A stretch of DNA of 64,000 nt, taken from NCBI RefSeq assembly GCF_000338295.1, contig NZ_ANMO01000117.1, positions 20,851 to 84,850 on the forward strand, written 5' to 3'. The translations under genes were made by a program, and so were the position numbers. Positions within the stretch are counted from its first letter, which is position 1. Each line of letters opens with the position of its first letter. Under the pieces are notes generated by a model that saw nothing but the letters and a program-made list of their open reading frames with translations, ran no database searches and was not told the DNA's origin. Shown here in pieces: positions 60,125 to 64,000 of the stretch. This DNA comes from Rhodopirellula europaea 6C (lineage in GTDB: Bacteria; Planctomycetota; Planctomycetia; Pirellulales; Pirellulaceae).

Positions 60125-60907
60125 ATGAGTTTTGATTCGATCACAGGAGTGACCAGTCTGCCGGATGACTTCGACGGGCTGGTCCGGTTGTTTCCGCTGC
60201 CGGGAATGGTTTTGTTTCCCCATGCGATGCAACCCTTGCATGTGTTCGAACCTCGCTACGTCGACATGTTGCAAGAAGCATTGTCGACGGATCACCTCAT
60301 CACGATGGCGACGTTGACGAATCAACAGGGCAACGTCGCGATCGATGAGGCGACCAAGCAAAAGCTACCGCTGAACATGTTGCCGCCAATCTCGCCGACT
60401 GTTTGTGTCGGCAAGATCATCTCGCACGCGGAACTCGAAGGCGACCGGCACAACATTCTGATTGTCGGAATCCGTCGTGCCACCGTTCGGCACGAGCTGG
60501 AGACCGGACGTTCATTCCGGACCGCACGAGTCGATTTGATCGATGACTTCTATCTGCCCGCCGGAACGCAGAAGCGAGCGGATCTGAAGAAACGTTTGCT
60601 GGAAGCGTTCGGCAAGATCATTCCGGTCAGCGAAGGCTCACAGAAGTCGCTGCACGATTTGATGGCTGGTCAAATGGGTGTTGGACCGATCACCGACATC
60701 ATCGCTTACACGTTGCCGTTTGATCCGAATGAAAAGATCAAGTTGCTGGCGATGTCGGATGTGGATGAACGAGCGGAAGCTTTGATCCGCTTGATCAAGA
60801 AAGGCGGATTGGATCTTCAATCGGTCAGCGTGGAAGAAGGTGACGTCGATCTGGCCGAGTCGTCGCGTTCGCGAAAAGATTTCCCACCGCCGTTCAGCGT
60901 GAACTGA
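60125..60907 (+). CDS. LON peptidase substrate-binding domain protein
   Basis: 260 residues: LVRLFPLPGMVLFPHAMQPLHVFEPRYVDM is the hallmark start of the Lon N-terminal (PUA-like) domain; VGKIISHAELEGDRHNILIVGIRR follows. It lacks ATPase and protease domains, so it is a stand-alone LON-domain protein of the kind that binds proteins or ubiquitin-like substrates; exact role unknown. Residues about 195-260 form a helical tail. Three nucleotides after the Bax-inhibitor gene. Confidence 0.88.
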   Translation: MSFDSITGVTSLPDDFDGLVRLFPLPGMVLFPHAMQPLHVFEPRYVDMLQEALSTDHLITMATLTNQQGNVAIDEATKQKLPLNMLPPISPTVCVGKIISHAELEGDRHNILIVGIRRATVRHELETGRSFRTARVDLIDDFYLPAGTQKRADLKKRLLEAFGKIIPVSEGSQKSLHDLMAGQMGVGPITDIIAYTLPFDPNEKIKLLAMSDVDERAEALIRLIKKGGLDLQSVSVEEGDVDLAESSRSRKDFPPPFSVN

Positions 60908-61000
60908 CGCGTTCGCTGCAACGATGCTGCGTGACATGTTCGTTCGAATATGAACACGCCTGGGATTGAAATATGCGTGAGCCTGAACTGGTCAGCGCAT

Positions 61001-61046
61001 AAAAAACCCGTCTGCTGAGACCAAGGTAACCATCTCAGCAAACGGG
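61001..61046 (-). terminator. Intrinsic terminator of the candidate small RNA
   Basis: A 14-bp stem (one G-U on the minus strand; arms 61007-61020 and 61033-61046, loop 12 nt) is followed on the minus strand by six T. No minus-strand gene lies just upstream except the small ORF. Confidence 0.8.
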
Positions 61047-61115
61047 CGATGCTCGCGTTCTAGAAAGTGATCGCGAGTGGGGTGGCTGACCCTGGCGTCA
61101 GCCCGCCGACTTTCG

Positions 61116-61157
61116 TCAAGGGTTTCCACCCCGTTGGCTAGTACAGCAATAATCCAC
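61116..61157 (-). CDS. 13-codon small ORF with perfect Shine-Dalgarno
   Basis: GTG at 61157, stop TGA at 61116-61118; peptide MDYCCTSQRGGNP with an adjacent Cys pair. The SD GGAGG lies 7 nt upstream, an ideal distance. It is too short for standard gene finding. It may be a leader peptide or the coding part of a dual-function RNA. A longer alternative start exists (ATG 61180) in another frame. Confidence 0.4.
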   Translation of the reverse strand: MDYCCTSQRGGNP

Positions 61158-61159
61158 TT

Positions 61160-61172
61160 GATCACCTCCTTT
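61160..61172 (-). promoter_or_regulatory. Extended Shine-Dalgarno sequence
   Basis: AAAGGAGGTGATC on the minus strand is complementary over 13 nt to the bacterial 16S rRNA tail (GATCACCTCCTTT). Such a long match is unusual, and few genes in this window have a strong SD. Confidence 0.7.
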
Positions 61173-61353
61173 AAAAACATGGTTCGACGCCACTTGCCCA
61201 GGTGCCAACCAGAACAGACAAGCGAACGTGCGGAAGTTTTGCCGCGACGCGGAATCGCGACCCGTTGACGACATGATCGTCGGTAGTCAAGACGCATGCA
61301 ACTAAAATCAGGTTCGCGGTCTCGAAACGAAAACAGAGTGGAATTCTGAGCCC

Positions 61354-61704
61354 ATGCCATCGAAGTCAGCAAAGTCGTCTGAGTGGACCGTTCGCGAATC
61401 TGAATCAGATCCGATGCGGGCGGCGTTCGTTCGCACGATCGAGAAGCTTCGTCCGGGCGAGGTGGTCAGCTATGGCGATGTCGCCGCACGTGCGGGCTAT
61501 CCACGTCGGCACCGAGCGGTGGGGCAATTACTCGGTACATCGTTCGACGCGTTGCCATGGTGGCGGGTGGTCTACAACGATGGGCGGTTGCCGCCAGTGA
61601 ACCCTTCATTGCAGGAACAACGGCTGCTAGAAGAAGGCGTGACGATGAAACGCATGCGAGTCGTGGAATCACCTCTGGGAAGGTTTGCATCCTCGTCGAA
61701 ATGA
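61354..61704 (+). CDS. Alkyltransferase-like (ATL) protein, MGMT C-terminal domain homologue
   Basis: 116 residues that make up the DNA-binding domain of O6-methylguanine-DNA methyltransferase: RPGEVVSYGDVAARAGYPRR and RAVGQLLGTSF. The active-site line PCHRV reads PWWRVV, so the methyl-accepting Cys is Trp, as in ATL proteins, which bind alkylated guanine and hand it to nucleotide excision repair; here the neighbouring His is also Trp. The end KRMRVVESPLGRFAS is duplicated about 1.7 kb downstream. Confidence 0.85.
   Translation: MPSKSAKSSEWTVRESESDPMRAAFVRTIEKLRPGEVVSYGDVAARAGYPRRHRAVGQLLGTSFDALPWWRVVYNDGRLPPVNPSLQEQRLLEEGVTMKRMRVVESPLGRFASSSK
61651..61688 (+). repeat. Direct repeat copy A, 3' end of the ATL gene
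   Basis: A 38-nt segment encoding the last MRVVESPLGRF part matches 63344-63381 at 33 of 38 positions. Four of the five differences lie at or near third codon positions or are conservative, so the second copy is a diverged coding remnant rather than a recent copy. Confidence 0.75.
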
Positions 61705-61769
61705 GATGGATGCATCGGCCGCAAACGCGTGAGGCCGACTTTGTTTGAATCGCTCGCACGCGTTCGAGT

Positions 61770-61988
61770 TCAATCAGTTGACTGCGTCGCAAGCAGGTGT
61801 TGCAGGGCTTTCGCATTTTGCGGAGCCAGCATCTCGACGGTCCGCAACGATTGCTTGGCGTCCGATTGGTTGCCCGCCACCAAATTCGCGAGCGCAGCCA
61901 GAGACGCGACCGCCTCGCTGCGCCGCAGTGTGTTGACGGATGACAGGTCGGCACGGCAGCGTCGACATTGGTCGCTTGCTGGTGCCGC
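61770..61988 (-). pseudogene. Zinc-finger/TPR-like small ORF lacking a start codon
   Basis: A minus-strand frame of 72 codons, ending at TGA 61770-61772, reads like protein: DQCRRCRADLSSVNTLRRSE (a CxxC zinc-ribbon-like start) and then the helical ASLAALANLVAGNQSDAK and APQNAKALQHLLAT. Immediately upstream in frame is a TGA (61989-61991), with no ATG or GTG between; a plausible ATG in another frame (about 62012 or 61996) could be reached by one frameshift. It therefore looks like a broken gene. The stop overlaps the repeat at 61981-62001. Small CxxC-plus-TPR proteins are known to me from memory only. Confidence 0.45.
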
Positions 61989-62001
61989 TCACCATCCGGT
62001 G
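61981..62001. repeat. Short dispersed repeat, copy 1 (GGTGC...CATCCGGTG)
   Basis: GGTGCCGCTCACCATCCGGT-G. Related copies lie at 62854-62873 and 63313-63333, all ending CATCCGGTG. This copy sits at the 5' end of the broken zinc-finger ORF. Confidence 0.6.
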
Positions 62002-62178
62002 ACCCTTCCCGGGCAAGCCAAGAGTCATATCTGGTAGACTCTATCTAGCGAATCGGACGTCCTGATTCGCTTCCCCAATCACCTCAGTGCGGCGACAAAG
62101 TTCAACGCACGATCGATGCATGCACCTTCTGTGCCTCCATCGATCGCAATTCGTTATCCCATTGAAGTGCATGCTGGC

Positions 62179-62676
62179 ATGACGCAGAATCCATATGAAA
62201 CACCACCGTCTGTCGATGCGACACACGGTTTGCATGCATGGCGTTCTTTCGGTAGGTCCGCGCTGTTTCTCATTGGTTTCGTTGTTGGGAGCCACATCGT
62301 TGCAATCGCACGATCGGGCTTTCTTCGCACCACGCGGCACTGGCTGGATAACCCGGCCGGTTCGTTGGTTATCAATGGTACAGTCGGCCTGCTTTCGTTG
62401 TTCGCGTTTGCGGGCTATCGTGCATTACGTTCCTGTGCGTCGTCGCATACTGTGACTCGCTTACGCGTTTCACTACCGCTCGGTGTCGCTTTTGCGGTCA
62501 TCACGTTGCTGACGCTATCGGGTCTTACCAAGTTGATTGGACACGAGGTGCGCGGAACTAGTCTTTTGATCGAACTGGCGATGTACATTACATCGATAGG
62601 GTTAGCTGCGATTGTTACGGTGGAACTACAGCGGCTAGTTCTTCCCAACGTGACCAGCGATGAAACCCCCAGCTAG
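62179..62676 (+). CDS. Small hypothetical membrane protein
   Basis: 165 residues from the ATG at 62179, which starts MTQNPYETPPSVDA; many planctomycete small membrane proteins begin in a similar NPYExP way. The upstream frame to 62116 adds 21 residues of doubtful value. Four hydrophobic segments (about 30-48, 70-85, 105-122 and 135-155) fit a polytopic membrane protein. No family recognised. It lies inside the repeat-flanked segment after the ATL gene, so it may have arrived with that segment. Confidence 0.55.
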   Translation: MTQNPYETPPSVDATHGLHAWRSFGRSALFLIGFVVGSHIVAIARSGFLRTTRHWLDNPAGSLVINGTVGLLSLFAFAGYRALRSCASSHTVTRLRVSLPLGVAFAVITLLTLSGLTKLIGHEVRGTSLLIELAMYITSIGLAAIVTVELQRLVLPNVTSDETPS

Positions 62677-62853
62677 CCCTTGAACAAGCGAAGCCTGCGC
62701 GAATAGACACTTATAGACTCGGGAAATCTCGGCGTTTCACGCTTGTATTGGTGGTTACCAAGACATCAATCCACGAACGCAAACGAGGGTTTCGAGTGAA
62801 TGCCAAACTAAGACGCAGTGCCAAAGCACGCAATAGAAAAAGGTACGTCGGAC

Positions 62854-62873
62854 GGTGCTACCACCATCCGGTG
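62854..62873. repeat. Short dispersed repeat, copy 2
   Basis: GGTGCTACCACCATCCGGTG, related to copies at 61981-62001 and 63313-63333. It abuts the left end of the MITE-like element at 62872. Confidence 0.6.
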
Positions 62874-62902
62874 CTAGCGGGCTGTTGATTTAATGAGCCG
62901 CA

Positions 62903-62919
62903 CCGCGTTAGCGGCGGTT
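62903..62919 (-). repeat. REP-like repeat, inverted variant
   Basis: On the minus strand AACCGCCGCTAACGCGG; differs from AACCGGGGCTAACGCCC at four positions that change in complementary pairs (CC/GG to GG/CC), so the hairpin is preserved. Confidence 0.6.
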
Positions 62920-62930
62920 AGTCAGACGCC

Positions 62931-62947
62931 AACCGGGGCTAACGCCC
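62931..62947 (+). repeat. REP-like repeat, identical to 302-318
   Basis: AACCGGGGCTAACGCCC, identical to 302-318 at the other end of the window. Forms an inverted pair with 62903-62919. Confidence 0.65.
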
Positions 62948-63014
62948 ATCGGCTAATTGTTGTCACTCGGTATACGACTAAATCAACAGGCTGCTAGGCT
63001 TCTCAGCGTGTTTA

Positions 63015-63194
63015 TACCCCACATCTCGAAACACCAAAGATTAGTGTCCGATCAGACTGGATTCGTGTTCCACCAGAGCGGTCAGGGGAACGCTAATCGC
63101 CGCCAATCGAACACCAATGACGTTTGCGCAAGGGATTTCTGGCTTCAAACCGATTGTGTTCCCAATTTAAGCGGTTCCTATAAGATGTGGGGTA
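63015..63194. repeat. Second inverted-repeat-bounded segment
   Basis: TACCCCACATCT (63015-63026) and AGATGTGGGGTA (63183-63194) are perfect inverted repeats bounding about 180 nt with no supported gene. It directly follows the MITE-like element and could be a second small element or part of a nested one. Confidence 0.4.
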
Positions 63195-63312
63195 CCAAAG
63201 GGCTGTTCAGCGGGTTGGACGGAATGACTTTGTGTGGGGCTGTTGTTTGGCAGGTTTGTTTTGCCGACAGAGGGCCTCTATCGGCTACTTGGTTGCTTCA
63301 GGCTCGCCGGAT

Positions 63313-63333
63313 GGTGCCACCTGTCATCCGGTG
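63313..63333. repeat. Short dispersed repeat, copy 3
   Basis: GGTGCCACCTGTCATCCGGT-G, related to copies 1 and 2. With the preceding CCGGATG it forms an inverted pair CCGGATG/CATCCGG, and it lies just before the ATL 3'-end remnant. Confidence 0.6.
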
Positions 63334-63343
63334 CACCTTGATG

Positions 63344-63388
63344 CGAATGCGAGTGATGGAGTCGCCTCTGGGAAGGTTTGCTAGCTAG
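63344..63388 (+). pseudogene. Remnant of an ATL gene 3' end (direct repeat copy B)
   Basis: Encodes MRMRVMESPLGRFAS then TAG, the C-terminal end of an alkyltransferase-like protein. It is 33/38 identical to the intact gene at 61651-61688. No upstream part of such a gene remains. It could be the far junction of an integrated segment or a relic of a paralogue. Confidence 0.6.
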
Positions 63389-63450
63389 TGACCGGTGTCG
63401 CATCGTTTACTGGCGACATCGTAGTCAGCTAGCGGTGTCGTTCTTGCCCG

Positions 63451-64000
63451 CTACTTTGATCGCTTGCGTAGCAATCGTCGGCCCAATGCAACGCTCACCA
63501 GAAGGAGTACGCCGATAACTAGGAACCAAGGCAGGATGGCGATGGCAGCGATGACGATATTTTCACCGGTCTGCTTCATCGCGTTGATCGATTGTGACCA
63601 AGATTTCTGGATCCTTGAACTGAATGTCGGCGCTGCCGGAGGGACGTACTCCTTTTCTTCGCGGCACTGAATCGTGATGGTCGCCAAAGCGGAGCGATCC
63701 GATAGCACTCGCAAGCGACCTTCCATGCGTTCGATCTCTTCGCGAACGCGTGAAAGTTCGCGTTCGATTTCTAAAACGTCGGATAGCTTTCCGGTTCGTT
63801 CCTCCAGCATCGTGATGATGCGTTCTTCGAGCTTCTTGTTGTTGCGGATTCTTGCCTCGACGTCGACGAATTCTTCGGTGACGTCTTGAGCGTCTTCGGT
63901 GCGAGATTCCGCGAATCCCAATCCGGTGACGCCTTGAAGGAAGGCGACGTAGTTCGCGACTGGAATGCGAGCGACCCACTCGCCAGATTGTCGATTGTTG
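63451..64000 (-). CDS. DUF4349 family membrane protein (partial, N-terminus outside window)
   Basis: The frame is open to the right edge. Visible part: GEWVARIPVANYVAFLQG, then DAQDVTEEFVDVEARIRNNKKLEERI, a coiled coil (DVLEIERELSRVREEIERMEGR), a beta stretch ALATITIQC and a C-terminal transmembrane helix (NIVIAAIAILPWFLVIGVLLL) with a basic tail. This is the DUF4349 pattern, a membrane-anchored extracytoplasmic protein of unknown function. The first residues, where a lipoprotein signal would be expected, lie beyond base 64000. Confidence 0.8.
   Translation of the reverse strand, partial: NNRQSGEWVARIPVANYVAFLQGVTGLGFAESRTEDAQDVTEEFVDVEARIRNNKKLEERIITMLEERTGKLSDVLEIERELSRVREEIERMEGRLRVLSDRSALATITIQCREEKEYVPPAAPTFSSRIQKSWSQSINAMKQTGENIVIAAIAILPWFLVIGVLLLVSVALGRRLLRKRSK

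Larger units (their letters stand above)
61001..61180 (-). ncRNA. Candidate structured small RNA carrying a strong SD and a 13-codon ORF
   Basis: On the minus strand this 180-nt stretch has a Shine-Dalgarno of 13 nt perfectly complementary to the 16S 3' end (61160-61172), a 13-codon ORF, and then three hairpins: GGCTGAC/GTCAGCC (61084-61103), CTCGCG/CGCGAG (61052-61077) and a 14-bp stem (61007-61046) followed by a T6 run. No minus-strand gene lies beyond the terminator, so the transcript looks self-contained. The 5' end and promoter were not found. A 62-codon frame (61180-60992) also crosses it, but runs through the terminator. Confidence 0.5.
62872..62999. mobile_element. MITE/REPIN-like element
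   Basis: Bounded by 21-nt imperfect inverted repeats (62872-62892 and 62979-62999; 17 of 21 match; core TAAATCAACAG). Inside lie two REP-like copies in opposite orientation at 62903-62919 and 62931-62947, the classic REP-doublet layout. No transposase is inside, so it would be moved in trans. The second internal copy is identical to 302-318. Confidence 0.65.

Noticed and set aside
61160..61172. Plus-strand GATCACCTCCTTT as the end of a 16S rRNA gene
   Set aside because: Nothing upstream resembles 16S rRNA; the match is explained by a Shine-Dalgarno sequence on the other strand.
60992..61180. 62-codon minus-strand frame starting MFLKEVIKW across the small-RNA region
   Set aside because: It would read through the SD and the whole terminator stem and end just after the T-run; terminators normally lie beyond the stop. 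Kept only as an alternative to the small RNA.

Overview
The window looks like a chromosome segment from a marine planctomycete of the Rhodopirellula (Pirellulaceae) type. The signs are two pilin-like DUF1559 proteins, a formylglycine sulfatase beside other polysaccharide-degrading enzymes, many secreted proteins and lipoproteins, planctomycete-style multihaem cytochromes, giant multidomain signalling proteins and dispersed GGGGCTAACGCCC repeats. This rests on gene families and style, not on a marker gene. I found no rRNA, tRNA, CRISPR array or complete transposase.

1-12.2 kb, amino-sugar region: a minus-strand operon encodes sialidase, an N-acetylneuraminate-lyase-type aldolase, a Kelch (mutarotase-like) plus sodium-symporter fusion, and an N-acylglucosamine 2-epimerase. 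A second minus-strand operon encodes a PIG-L deacetylase, NagB and a Gfo/Idh/MocA oxidoreductase, and is divergent from an AraC-type regulator. Four junctions overlap by 1-4 nt, which suggests translational coupling. Together the genes could release sialic acid, import it and convert it through ManNAc and GlcNAc to fructose-6-P; a kinase is missing here.

12.3-28.9 kb: a beta-propeller/dihaem cytochrome, a PAS-LuxR regulator, a FadL-type porin, a hotdog-methyltransferase fusion, a 1998-residue hybrid histidine kinase with an N-terminal pseudokinase and AAA/TPR modules, and an eight-haem lipoprotein cytochrome. 28.9-38.3 kb holds three paralogous TPR-VCBS/FG-GAP-ASPIC/UnbV lipoproteins of about 1000 residues. 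38.3-42.1 kb holds two DUF1559 proteins, each accompanied by a related tiny lipoprotein, with clear intrinsic terminators.

42.1-53.4 kb is rich in polysaccharide enzymes: sulfatase, GH2, EF-hand esterase, PL10-type pectate lyase and a GH86-like agarase/porphyranase. With them lie a CMD-family protein, a DUF1853 protein and a DUF1697 protein. 53.5-60.9 kb is housekeeping: pyruvate dehydrogenase E1 and E2, dCTP deaminase, a Bax-inhibitor-1 family protein and a LON-domain protein.

60.9-63.45 kb is the most unusual part. It has a candidate structured small RNA with a perfect extended Shine-Dalgarno sequence and a 13-codon ORF, and an alkyltransferase-like gene whose 3' end is repeated 1.7 kb downstream. 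Between the two copies lie a broken zinc-finger ORF, a small membrane protein, a MITE/REPIN-like element and three copies of another short repeat. The window ends inside a DUF4349 gene.
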